19,836 bases of DNA from DATEJJ01 sp039649115 (GCA_039649115.1 JBBWZQ010000249.1:1-19836); one strand, 5' to 3'. Shown: positions 7,008 through 18,472, counted from the first letter of the stretch. Made by a program: numbers and translations. Notes: generated by a model not told the origin, from the sequence alone.

Positions 7008-7793
7008 CTAGCGGCTGGCGATGCGCAGCACGTCGCCGGGGGAGACGGACAGGGCGACCACGGCCCGGCCGCCGTTGATGGCGACCGCGACCCGGTCGGC
7101 CGAGTCGACGAACACCACGAGCCCGCCTGGCGGCGCCTCCGCGAACGTGCCGCGCCGCACGGCTTTGATGCCGCCGACGACGAGGTTGCCGTGCAGGCCG
7201 TCCAGGCAGGCCCCGGGCGCGGCGAGCTGGACATTGCCGAAGCGGTCGACGGTCAGCACCTCGGCCTCCAGGTATCCGTCGCCGAGCGCGACCAGCGGCG
7301 CCGGCAGCCGCACCAGGGTGGCCGGGTCGATCGGCCGGCCGGCGCCGGACAGCGGTGCCCCGGCGGCCAGCCGCGCGCCGACCGGGGCGAAGATGTCGCG
7401 CCCGTGGAACGTGCGCGAGACGCTCGCGGCATGCCAGGTCGGGTCGGTCAGCGCCACCGCCGCCAGTGCTCCGCCGAGCGCGTCGACGGCCGCCGGCAGC
7501 AGCCCGTTGTCCGGCCCGACCAGCAGGCCGCCCGGGGTCCGCACGGCCACCGCCCGGCGGGCCGTGCCCACGCCCGGATCGACCACCGCCACGTGTACCG
7601 CCGGCGGCAGGTGCGCGATCGCCTGCGCCAGCACGGCCGCGCCACGCGCCACGTCGCCCGGGTGCACCTGGTGCGTCACGTCGATCACCCGTACCCACGG
7701 CGCGAGCCGCCCGACGACGCCGTGCAGTTCGGCGACGAACCCGTCGGACAACCCGTAGTCGGTGGTCAGCGTGATCCAGTCGTACGCCGGCAT
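7008..7793 (-). CDS. SAM hydroxide adenosyltransferase (DUF62 family, SAM hydrolase)
   Basis: 261 residues, the family's usual size. The N-terminal TLTTDYGLSDGFVAELHG, VVDPGVGT (Asp72 then Arg79/80), LVGPDNGLL, RTFHGRDIFAPVGARLA (His130) and VDRFGN motifs define the family related to fluorinase/chlorinase. Characterised members use an Asp-Arg-His set to activate water and split S-adenosylmethionine into adenosine and L-methionine. No long chlorinase/fluorinase-specific loop or halogenation genes are seen nearby, so hydroxide is the expected nucleophile. TAACCT with a 6-nt gap precedes the ATG and no ribosome binding site is visible, so the message is probably leaderless; this also leaves no room for a 5' SAM riboswitch. 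nei2 follows 25 bp downstream. Confidence 0.93.
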   Translation of the reverse strand: MPAYDWITLTTDYGLSDGFVAELHGVVGRLAPWVRVIDVTHQVHPGDVARGAAVLAQAIAHLPPAVHVAVVDPGVGTARRAVAVRTPGGLLVGPDNGLLPAAVDALGGALAAVALTDPTWHAASVSRTFHGRDIFAPVGARLAAGAPLSGAGRPIDPATLVRLPAPLVALGDGYLEAEVLTVDRFGNVQLAAPGACLDGLHGNLVVGGIKAVRRGTFAEAPPGGLVVFVDSADRVAVAINGGRAVVALSVSPGDVLRIASR

Positions 7794-7799
7794 GAGGCG

Positions 7800-7805
7800 A
7801 GGTTA
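7800..7805 (-). promoter_or_regulatory. Candidate -10 (TAACCT) for leaderless SAM hydrolase mRNA
   Basis: On the minus strand TAACCT is followed by 6 nt and the ATG at 7793. There is no purine-rich ribosome binding site. A second, weaker pair farther up is TTGTGC (7859-7864) and TACATA (7836-7841) with a 17-bp spacer, which would give a transcript with a leader of roughly 35-40 nt. Confidence 0.5.
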
Positions 7806-7840
7806 GCCGGACGGTGCGACATTCGCCGAGCGTCCTATGT

Positions 7841-7850
7841 ACTCGCGAGT
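7841..7850. promoter_or_regulatory. 10-bp perfect palindrome ACTCGCGAGT in a divergent intergenic region
   Basis: ACTCGCGAGT lies in the 156-bp gap between the SAM hydrolase and the surface-protein gene, about 50 bp from the first and 100 bp from the second. It could be an operator for a small dimeric repressor. Short palindromes do arise by chance in GC-rich DNA, so this is a weak call. Confidence 0.25.
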
Positions 7851-7949
7851 GGCGGTGTGCACAATTAGCGGCTTACGTACCTTTTCATGGCTTATGGTGT
7901 CGAGGAGATCGCGGGAGTCTGCATCTTGCTCAAGACACGGGGGACGGCA

Positions 7950-10268
7950 ATGGCGAGAAATCGTTTCGCGACAGGGCGTCGCCTGCTGGCGCCGGCAGCC
8001 GCCGCGGTGGTCGCGATCGCCGTGCTGGGACTGACCGCACAGCCCGCGGCGGCCGCAGATCCGGCGCCGCCCGCTGTCCCGGCCGCGGCCGGCCCGGCCC
8101 AGCCCGCCACCGGGCACGAGCACGCCGGCCACCGGGCGGATCGCCATCCGGCCGCGGCCGCCCCGTCCCAGCCGGCCGTCCCGCCGCCCGCCGCCTCCGG
8201 CCCGGCGCCGTCCACACCGGCCCCCGCCGAGCCGGCTCCTGCCAAGCCGGTCCCTTCCGAGCCGGCTCCTGCCAGGCCGGTTACTTCCGAGCCGGCTCCT
8301 GCCAAGCCCACCCCTGCCAAGCCGGTCGGGTCGCCGCAGGCTGGTTCCGGGATGCTCAGCCCGGCGCCGGCCGTCGCCGTACCGGGTCTCGCCGCCTCGC
8401 CCACCCGGCTGCCGTTCCCGCCGGCCGGCCACTCCACCGCGCCGCAGGCGCCGAAGGCCCCGTTCGTGGTCGCGGACTCCAGCCCGGGGCCGGAGCTGAT
8501 CGCGAACCTCTCCAGCGCGACGGTGGCGGACCACCAGACCGACCAGCTGACCCTGGCCATGGTGCGCAGCAACACAGCCTCGGCGGACTCCGGGCTGGGG
8601 TTCACGGTCACGCTGCCGACCGGGCTGCTCGTCGCGAGCTCCGACGTGACTCTGACCTGCGCCGGCAGCGCTGTCGCCGCCGAGGGTGGCAGCACGATCA
8701 CGGCGAGCAGCCTCGTCATCGCCGCGACGTTCACCTCCTGCTCCGTGTCCGTGTCGATCATGGCGCCGGCCTCCGGCACGTACGAGATCACCAGTTCCAG
8801 CGTGAGCGCGTTGGCGGGTGACCTCATCAACACGGTCACCACGCAGACCCTCACGGTCACCCCGAGCGCGGCCCGGCTCACCGCCGAGTTCTCACCCACC
8901 TCGACGGCAGCGACGCAGACCGCCACCCTGTCGGTGACGCTGACCCGCACCGACACCAACCTCACCGGCGCGCAGTCCAGCCTGAGCTATACGGTCACCC
9001 TGCCGACCGATCTGGTGGTCGCGACCGGATCCCGTACCAACGGGTGCGGCGGCACCCTCACGGCCACGACCGACTCCGCCACCATCACCCTGGCGAGCGG
9101 CCTGCTCACCGCCACACACAGCACGTGTACGGTCAGCGTCCCGGTCACCGCCAGCGTCAGCGGCTCCTACGTCGTGGGACCCGGGGAGCTCGACGGGTTG
9201 ACCGGCGTGGTCCCCTTCTTCGACGGCTGCGACGGCTTCGCGTCCCGGGTCCGGCCGCACACGCCCCCCTGCGGGGTCACGCTCACCGTCACGAAGCTCG
9301 CACAGGAGATCACCTTCCCCCAGCCGGCCCGGGCGCACCTGTCCGCCGGTACCGTCAGCCTCTCCGCGACCAGCGACTCGGACCTGACGGTCGTGTTCAG
9401 CGGCGCCAGCTCGACGTCGATCTGCGTCGTGAGCGGTACCACGGTGACGCTGGTCGGCGTCGGTACCTGCACCGTCCACGCCGACCAGAGCGGCGACGGC
9501 ACGTACAGCGCCGCGACCACGGTCAGCCGCTCCTTCGCCATCACCGTCCCGGCGCAGCCGCCCACCGGCGTCACCGCGACCGCCGGGGTCGCCTCCATCA
9601 CCGTGTCCTGGAGCGCGCCGGGCGACACGACCGGGATCACCGGGTACCGCGCCATCGCCGAACCCGGCCCGGCCACCTGCACCACCACCACGGCAACCAG
9701 CTGCGTGCTGGGTGGCACCGCCGGGGTGACGTACACCGTGACGGTCATCGCCCTGTCGCCCGACAACGGCGACTCGACGGCGGCCGGCCCCACCGGCGAC
9801 GCCACGCCCTCGGCACCGCCGGTGTCCGGCACGCCGCCGGTCACCTCGCTGAACCTGACCACCGACCAGGGCCCGATCAATACGGCCGTACCGGGCCAGC
9901 ACATCGTCGTGATCGGCACCGGCTTCGCCGGCTACTCGACCGCCACGATCGTCATCTACTCCACGCCGGTCGTCCTCGGCACCGTCGTGACGAACAGCCA
10001 CGGCAACTTCAGCAAGCCGGTCACGATACCGCCGTCGCTGGGCGCCGGGCACCACACCGTGATCGCGACGGGGGTGGACCCGAGCGGCCGGCCGCACAAC
10101 CTGAAGCTCGCCGTCCTCGTCGCCGGCGGCGGGGACGACGATGACGACCTGCCCCGCACGGGTACCGACCTCGCCGGCCTGCTGCTCGCCGGCTGTGTGC
10201 TCACGCTCACCGGTGCCATCGCCAGGTTTGGCGGTGCACGCCGCCGCCTGCCGCGCCGCCCCGCCTAG
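7950..10268 (+). CDS. Secreted multidomain surface protein with LPRTG cell-wall sorting signal
   Basis: 772 residues. ATG at 7950 follows GGGGGA and opens a signal peptide (basic start, hydrophobic 14-30, cleavage near AAAA-D at 36-37); an in-frame ATG at 7887 would bury it. Residues 37-175 are proline/alanine-rich and contain three 10-residue repeats. Two related beta domains follow (about 190-305 and 310-448; shared YTVTLPTDL/FTVTLPTGL strand, DUF11/DUF7933-like), then a bacterial Ig-like domain (451-533), a fibronectin type III-like domain (536-620) and another beta domain (630-725). The end has an acidic run, LPRTG (734-738), a hydrophobic span and RRR, so a sortase should attach it to peptidoglycan. 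The ten cysteines outside the membrane span occur as five in-domain pairs (237/264, 366/393, 427/441, 492/507, 577/585), suggesting disulfides. Ligand unknown; no sortase gene in the window. Confidence 0.9.
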   Translation: MARNRFATGRRLLAPAAAAVVAIAVLGLTAQPAAAADPAPPAVPAAAGPAQPATGHEHAGHRADRHPAAAAPSQPAVPPPAASGPAPSTPAPAEPAPAKPVPSEPAPARPVTSEPAPAKPTPAKPVGSPQAGSGMLSPAPAVAVPGLAASPTRLPFPPAGHSTAPQAPKAPFVVADSSPGPELIANLSSATVADHQTDQLTLAMVRSNTASADSGLGFTVTLPTGLLVASSDVTLTCAGSAVAAEGGSTITASSLVIAATFTSCSVSVSIMAPASGTYEITSSSVSALAGDLINTVTTQTLTVTPSAARLTAEFSPTSTAATQTATLSVTLTRTDTNLTGAQSSLSYTVTLPTDLVVATGSRTNGCGGTLTATTDSATITLASGLLTATHSTCTVSVPVTASVSGSYVVGPGELDGLTGVVPFFDGCDGFASRVRPHTPPCGVTLTVTKLAQEITFPQPARAHLSAGTVSLSATSDSDLTVVFSGASSTSICVVSGTTVTLVGVGTCTVHADQSGDGTYSAATTVSRSFAITVPAQPPTGVTATAGVASITVSWSAPGDTTGITGYRAIAEPGPATCTTTTATSCVLGGTAGVTYTVTVIALSPDNGDSTAAGPTGDATPSAPPVSGTPPVTSLNLTTDQGPINTAVPGQHIVVIGTGFAGYSTATIVIYSTPVVLGTVVTNSHGNFSKPVTIPPSLGAGHHTVIATGVDPSGRPHNLKLAVLVAGGGDDDDDLPRTGTDLAGLLLAGCVLTLTGAIARFGGARRRLPRRPA
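8229..8318 (+). repeat. Three tandem 30-bp units within the surface-protein gene
   Basis: Units 8229-8258, 8259-8288 and 8289-8318 each begin GAGCCGGCTCCTGCCA and differ at a few bases, the third most at its 3' end. They encode EPAPAKPVPS, EPAPARPVTS and EPAPAKPTPA. The unit is a multiple of three, so copy number can change without a frameshift, altering the length of the proline-rich stalk. Confidence 0.9.
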
Positions 10269-10271
10269 AGT
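10266..10271 (+). promoter_or_regulatory. Candidate -10 (TAGAGT) overlapping the upstream stop codon
   Basis: TAGAGT begins with the TAG stop of the surface-protein gene and ends 7 nt before the ATG at 10279. The 10-nt gap has no Shine-Dalgarno. This suggests the LLM gene has its own leaderless transcript; no -35 is visible. Confidence 0.45.
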
Positions 10272-10278
10272 TGGCCCC

Positions 10279-11202
10279 ATGCGTCTGGTCATCTTCACCG
10301 AGCCTCAGCTCGGCGCCTCCTACGACGACCTGCTGCGCGTCGCGCGGCACGCCGAGGAGCTGGGCTTCGATGCCTTCTTCCGGTCCGATCACTACCTGAC
10401 GACGGATGACGTACCGGGGCGGCCCGGCCCCACGGACAGTTGGGTGACGCTCGGCGCGCTGGCCGTGCAGACCACCACCATCCGGCTCGGCACCCTGGTC
10501 ACGTCCGCGACGTTCCGGTATCCCGGCCCGCTCGCGATCAGCGTCGCGCAGGTCGACCAGATGAGCGGCGGCCGGGTGGAGCTGGGTCTGGGCGCCGGCT
10601 GGTACGAGGCGGAGCACACCGCGTACGGCATCCCGTTCCCGCCCGTGGCGGAGCGCTTCGACCGCCTCGCCGAACAGCTCGCGATCGTCACCGGCCTGTG
10701 GCGCACGCCGCTGGGCGACACGTTCACCTTCCGCGGCGGGTACTACGACCTGGTCGACTCGCCCGCGCTGCCCAAGCCCGTACAGGCACCGGGCCCGCCG
10801 GTCATCATCGGTGGCGCCGGACCCAAGCGCACCCCGGCACTCGCCGCCCGGTACGCCGACGAGTTCAACGTGCCGTTCCACGACCTGGCGCTGACCCGCA
10901 CCATGTACGCGCGGGTGGCGGCCGCCAGCGAGCAGGAGGGCCGGGACGCGGCCGGCCGGGCGCCGCTGGTGCTGTCCGCGGCCCAGACCGTCGCATGTGG
11001 ACGGACCGAGGCGGACGCCCGCGAGCGGGCCGAGACGATCGGCCAGACCCCGCCGCTGTTCGGCACGCCCGCACAGGTGGTCGACCAGATCGGTGCGTTC
11101 GCCGAGCTGGGGGCGACCCGGATGTTCCTGCAGATCCTCGACCTGGCCGATCTGGACCACCTCGACGTGATCGCGTCACAGGTGGCGCCCCAACTGCCCT
11201 GA
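10279..11202 (+). CDS. LLM class F420-dependent oxidoreductase (TIGR03560-like)
   Basis: 307 residues, a full-length luciferase-like TIM barrel. MRLVIFTEPQLGASYDDLL, ELGFDAFFRSDHYL, RLGTLVTSATFRYPGPLAISVAQ, GGRVELGLGAGWYEAEH, YGIPFPP and PPVIIGGAGPKRTPALAARYADEFN follow the actinobacterial F420-dependent subgroup that I recall as TIGR03560. It should bind F420 (or FMN) and move a hydride to or from an unidentified substrate. It lies 10 nt after the surface-protein gene on the same strand, but the proteins have no obvious functional link and a separate leaderless promoter is likely. A strong hairpin at 11210-11240 ends it, convergent with the SGNH esterase gene. It is not closely similar to the other LLM protein in the window. 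Confidence 0.92.
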   Translation: MRLVIFTEPQLGASYDDLLRVARHAEELGFDAFFRSDHYLTTDDVPGRPGPTDSWVTLGALAVQTTTIRLGTLVTSATFRYPGPLAISVAQVDQMSGGRVELGLGAGWYEAEHTAYGIPFPPVAERFDRLAEQLAIVTGLWRTPLGDTFTFRGGYYDLVDSPALPKPVQAPGPPVIIGGAGPKRTPALAARYADEFNVPFHDLALTRTMYARVAAASEQEGRDAAGRAPLVLSAAQTVACGRTEADARERAETIGQTPPLFGTPAQVVDQIGAFAELGATRMFLQILDLADLDHLDVIASQVAPQLP

Positions 11203-11209
11203 CCACAGG

Positions 11210-11240
11210 GTGGGTGAGCGGGGGACTCCCGCTCACCCAC
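11210..11240. terminator. Bidirectional hairpin terminator between convergent genes
   Basis: A perfect 13-bp stem (11210-11222 with 11228-11240; GTGGGTGAGCGGG pattern, starting G-TGGGTGAGCGGG) encloses the 5-nt loop GGACT. It lies in the 43-bp gap between the LLM stop at 11202 and the SGNH stop at 11246. There is no T-run, which is usual for actinomycete terminators. By position it can serve both genes. Confidence 0.85.
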
Positions 11241-11245
11241 ACCCG

Positions 11246-12046
11246 TCAGCCGGCGGTGGTGGTGAAGACCGGGAGGTAGCCCCGGGACTGGCCGTCGGCG
11301 GTGGGATGGTACGACACGCCGAGGTCGGCGAAGTTCAGCGCGTGCAGCCACTTGTCGCCGCTGCACAGCTGGTGACCCACGAATATCGAACGCACATCCG
11401 CGAACCGGAAACCGTGCTGGCTCGCGGCGGTGCGCAGGACACCGTCGACCATGTTGATGCCTTCATCGATCTTGGCGTGCGAGGTGGCGCTGAGCCCGAT
11501 GCAGACCGTACCGAGCTGGTAGAACACCGGATAGTCCAGCACCACGACCCGGGCATTTCGCGCGTGTGCCGAGATGGCGTTGTACAACGTGTTCAGCAGG
11601 CCGGGCAGCGTCGACTGGACCTTGTTCTCCGCCTGCTGCACCGCGTTGACGCACGCGTCGGTGCCCTGCAGCGCACACGTCTCCATGATGCTGGAGAACC
11701 CGACGTCGTTGCCGCCGGCCGAGATGCTCACGAGCGTGGTACTGGAGCTGAGTGCGGACAGTTGCGAGTTGATGACGCTTGTCGTGGTCGCGCCCGAGCA
11801 GGCGACCGAGGCGTATGCGGCGGGAGAGTGCGCCGCGGCCCAGAGCGCCGGGTAGGCGTTGGTGCTGCGGTTGCAGGAACCGCTCGACGCGATGTAGCTT
11901 CCGGCGCCGACGCCGGACGAGTAGGAGTCGCCGAGAGCGACGTACCGGTCGCCCGGGGCGGCATAGGCGGGGGCAGCCTCGATGAGCACGGCGCCGGTAG
12001 CCGCCACGAGACCGATGATGAGGGTTGCTGCACGCGATCTGCGCAC
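11246..12046 (-). CDS. Secreted SGNH/GDSL-family esterase or lipase
   Basis: 266 residues with a signal peptide (MRRSRAATLIIGLVAATGAV then a cleavage site near AYA-A at 29-30). Block I YVALGDSYSSG carries the nucleophile Ser41; block II Gly85 is in SVACSGATTT; block III GGND has Asn113; block V has His247 in SYHPTADG. Six cysteines fall in three natural pairs (58/83, 124/132, 182/228), as in secreted Streptomyces lipases/esterases of this family. It should hydrolyse esters or lipids outside the cell. Translation from GTG at 12046 is chosen because GGAGGA lies 4 nt upstream and the signal peptide then starts with MRRSR; an upstream ATG at 12100 would add 18 polar residues. It converges on a strong hairpin. 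Confidence 0.93.
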   Translation of the reverse strand: MRRSRAATLIIGLVAATGAVLIEAAPAYAAPGDRYVALGDSYSSGVGAGSYIASSGSCNRSTNAYPALWAAAHSPAAYASVACSGATTTSVINSQLSALSSSTTLVSISAGGNDVGFSSIMETCALQGTDACVNAVQQAENKVQSTLPGLLNTLYNAISAHARNARVVVLDYPVFYQLGTVCIGLSATSHAKIDEGINMVDGVLRTAASQHGFRFADVRSIFVGHQLCSGDKWLHALNFADLGVSYHPTADGQSRGYLPVFTTTAG

Positions 12047-12050
12047 GTCG

Positions 12051-12056
12051 TCCTCC
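12051..12056 (-). promoter_or_regulatory. Ribosome binding site (GGAGGA) that decides the esterase start
   Basis: On the minus strand GGAGGA is followed by CGAC and GTG. It selects the GTG at 12046 over the in-frame ATG at 12100. The 122-bp intergenic region upstream (12047-12168) is unusually AT-rich for this window and includes CTATTTATAC around 12083-12092, a possible -10 area about 40 nt before the GTG. Confidence 0.75.
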
Positions 12057-12168
12057 GATGGGGGATTGAGGTATCGGTGGACGTATAAATAGCACCTCAT
12101 CGATGTGCGAAGGAAGACCTCCTTACGAGTACTTTTCGCGTATTTGGGGAGAACGGAAACCGACGCCG

Positions 12169-13128
12169 TCAGGGGATGATCAGGAGCTTTCCGGTGGTAC
12201 GCCGGGACTGCAGGTCCTCGTGTGCCCGGCCGGCCTCGGAAAGCGGGTACCGCTCGCCGATGCGGATCCGCAGCGAGCCGGCGGCGACCCGGCCGAAGAT
12301 GTCCTCGGCCCGGCGGGTCAGGTCCTCGCGCGAGACGATGAAGTGTCCGAGCGTGGGCCGGGTCAGGGAGAACGACCCGGCCTGCAGCCGGTTGATGTCG
12401 AACGGCGGCACCGGTCCGCTCGCGTATCCGTAGAGCACCAGGGTCCCGCGCAGTCGCAGGCTGGCCATGCTGGCGTCGAAGGTGTCCCGCCCGACCCCGT
12501 CGTAGACGGCCGCGACACCCGCGCCGCCGGTCAGCTCCCGCACCTTGTCGGGCACGTCGCCGTAGCCCAGTACGGCCGCGGCCCCCGCCTCCCGGGCCAG
12601 CTCTTCCTTCTCCGGCGTGGAGACCGTGCCGATCACCCGCGCGCCCAGCTCCGTGGCCAGTTGGGTGACCAGCAACCCCATGCCACCGGCGGCGGCGTGC
12701 ACGAGGACGGTGTCACCGGGCTGGACGGCGTAGGAGTCGAAGAGCAGGTAGTGCGCGGTCATGCCCTGCAGCAGCACGGCCGCCGCCTGCTCGTCGGAGA
12801 TGCCGGCGGGTACCGGGACCACGCGGTCGGCCGGGGCGAGCGCGTACTCCGCGCACGCGCCCGCCAGGTTGGCCGAGGCGACCCGGTCGCCGGCCTGCGG
12901 CCAGTCCACCCCGCTGCCGACCGCCACCACCTCGCCCGCACCCTCCGCGCCCGGCACGAACGGCAACGGCACCTTGTACAGCCCGGACCGGTGGTAGGTG
13001 TCGATGAAGTTGACACCGGACGCGGCGAGCCGGATCAGCACCTGGCCCGGCCCCGGCTCCGGCGTGGTGATTTCGGTGTGCCTGAGCACCTCTGGCCCGC
13101 CGGTCTCGGTCAGCTGGATGGCTCGCAT
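12169..13128 (-). CDS. NADPH:quinone oxidoreductase (zinc-free MDR family, QOR1-like)
   Basis: 319 residues. The GroES-like N-terminal half shows SGVNFIDTYHRSGLYKVPLP and PGAEGAGEVVAVG, where zinc-dependent alcohol dehydrogenases would have the zinc-ligand GHE motif, so it is a zinc-free quinone reductase. The Rossmann half carries the nucleotide motif HAAAGGMG (144-151), preferring NADPH in this family. YDGVGRDTFDASMASLRLRGTLVLYG and the end RRTTGKLLIIP are typical of QOR1. It should reduce quinones, or other alpha,beta-unsaturated carbonyls, in the cytoplasm. ACCTCC at 13133-13138 (GGAGGT on the coding strand) gives a near-ideal ribosome binding site. The VOC gene ends 42 bp upstream on the same strand, so the two may be co-transcribed and serve detoxification. 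Confidence 0.93.
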   Translation of the reverse strand: MRAIQLTETGGPEVLRHTEITTPEPGPGQVLIRLAASGVNFIDTYHRSGLYKVPLPFVPGAEGAGEVVAVGSGVDWPQAGDRVASANLAGACAEYALAPADRVVPVPAGISDEQAAAVLLQGMTAHYLLFDSYAVQPGDTVLVHAAAGGMGLLVTQLATELGARVIGTVSTPEKEELAREAGAAAVLGYGDVPDKVRELTGGAGVAAVYDGVGRDTFDASMASLRLRGTLVLYGYASGPVPPFDINRLQAGSFSLTRPTLGHFIVSREDLTRRAEDIFGRVAAGSLRIRIGERYPLSEAGRAHEDLQSRRTTGKLLIIP

Positions 13129-13170
13129 GGGTACCTCCGTCTCGCCGCCGGCGCCGGTGCCGCCGCCGTG

Positions 13171-13542
13171 TCAGTCGATGCAGAGGCAGAATACGTGGCC
13201 GACCGGGTCGGCGAAGACGCGGAAGTTGCCGGGATCGGGCTGGTGCGCCAACTTGGTGGCACCCAGCGCGACCGCCTGCCGCTCCGCCTCGTCGAGATCG
13301 TCGACGTCGAAGTCGATGTGGTACTGCATCGACGACGCGGGGTCGGGCCAGGTGGGTGGCTGGTACCCCGGCGCCTGCTGGAAGCTCAGCGCCATCCCCT
13401 TGCCCTCGCTCTCCTGCACGGTGGCCCAGTCCTGCTCCTCGCGCGCCACCGGCCAGCCGGTGAGGCGGCTGTAGAAGCCGGCGAGTGCGGCGGGGTCGGG
13501 GCACTCGGCGACGAAGCCGCCCGGCCGTGCGAAGCCTGACAT
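13171..13542 (-). CDS. VOC family protein (glyoxalase/bleomycin-resistance fold)
   Basis: 123 residues, one VOC module of the Glyoxalase_6-like type. The first beta-alpha unit contains ECPDPAALAGFYSRLTGWPV; the second contains MQYHIDFDVDDLDEAERQAVALGA and ends FRVFADPVGHVFCL. His75 and the paired acidic/amide positions could bind a metal, but the exact ligands cannot be assigned. Such small proteins act in detoxification, drug binding or ring cleavage; this subgroup is mostly uncharacterised. AAGGAG (13549-13554, minus strand) lies 6 nt before the ATG. It is followed by the quinone oxidoreductase gene 42 bp downstream, and preceded by a candidate promoter and the tandem array. Confidence 0.88.
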   Translation of the reverse strand: MSGFARPGGFVAECPDPAALAGFYSRLTGWPVAREEQDWATVQESEGKGMALSFQQAPGYQPPTWPDPASSMQYHIDFDVDDLDEAERQAVALGATKLAHQPDPGNFRVFADPVGHVFCLCID

Positions 13543-13562
13543 GTCTGTCTCCTTCCGTAACC

Positions 13563-13589
13563 GTCATACGTACTTTGCCGGTTAGTCAA
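13563..13589 (-). promoter_or_regulatory. Possible promoter for the VOC-quinone reductase pair
   Basis: On the minus strand TTGACT (13584-13589) is followed by a 15-bp spacer and TATGAC (13563-13568), upstream of the AAGGAG ribosome binding site. The -35 is good. The spacer is short and the -10 does not end in T, so confidence is low. Confidence 0.3.
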
Positions 13590-13610
13590 TGAATGCGCAA
13601 CCCGGGACCG

Positions 13611-13740
13611 CCCGCGCAGCCGCTCCGTTTGCCCGCGCGGCCGTTGTTGGGCCCGCGCAGCCGTTGTTGGCCCGCGGCCGTTGTTGGCCCGCGGCCGTTG
13701 TTGGCCCGCGCAGCCGTTGTTGGCCCGCGCAGGCGGTCGG
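13611..13740. repeat. Tandem array of 17/19-bp units after the lhr stop
   Basis: Core units CCCGCG(CA/-)GCCGTTGTTGG occur at 13632-13651 (one mismatch and an extra G), 13652-13670 (19), 13671-13687 (17), 13688-13704 (17) and 13705-13723 (19), with degenerate copies at 13611-13631 and 13724-13740. The 17- and 19-bp forms differ only by the dinucleotide CA. Neither length is a multiple of three and the units lie outside genes, between the lhr 3' end (13752) and the VOC promoter area. It looks like an intergenic minisatellite; a role in transcript ends or protein binding is possible but unsupported. Confidence 0.92.
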
Positions 13741-13751
13741 GTTCGCGGGGC

Positions 13752-18371
<4,620 letters not shown>

Positions 18372-18387
18372 TTCTCCGGAGCGGGCG

Positions 18388-18416
18388 AGTTGCTTGGCGG
18401 AAAGCCGCAGTGTCAA
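18388..18416 (-). promoter_or_regulatory. Candidate lhr promoter with consensus -35
   Basis: On the minus strand TTGACA (18411-18416) is a perfect -35 hexamer, followed after 17 bp by GCAACT (18388-18393), a poor -10. The predicted start is near 18381, leaving about ten bases before the ATG at 18371. The hexamer match is seen directly; activity is inferred. Confidence 0.45.
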
Positions 18417-18420
18417 GTAA

Positions 18421-18430
18421 GTTCATGAAC
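18421..18430. promoter_or_regulatory. Perfect palindrome GTTCATGAAC between lhr and the divergent small gene
   Basis: This 10-bp palindrome lies directly upstream of the lhr -35 hexamer and just before a TAACTT -10-like hexamer (18439-18444) for the plus-strand gene. It could be an operator affecting both genes. It is not a LexA/SOS box, which has GAAC-N4-GTTC. Confidence 0.3.
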
Positions 18431-18472
18431 ACGGTTAGTAACTTCGTAGTCACAGTACGGAGGCACTGGCAA

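Noticed and set aside
7794..7949. SAM riboswitch controlling the SAM hydrolase
   Set aside because: The best promoter leaves no 5' leader, and no SAM-aptamer pairing pattern is evident.
13611..13740. CRISPR array
   Set aside because: Units are 17-19 bp and abut directly, with no unique spacers and no cas genes nearby.
18388..18416. PafBC/RecA-NDp-type DNA damage promoter for lhr
   Set aside because: TTGACACTG resembles TTGTCAGTG only partly, and the expected TAGANT-like -10 after about 8 bp is absent.
18421..18440. LexA/SOS box upstream of lhr
   Set aside because: The palindrome is GTTC-AT-GAAC, the wrong order and spacing for GAAC-N4-GTTC; the nearby GAACACGG is followed by TTAG, not GTTC.
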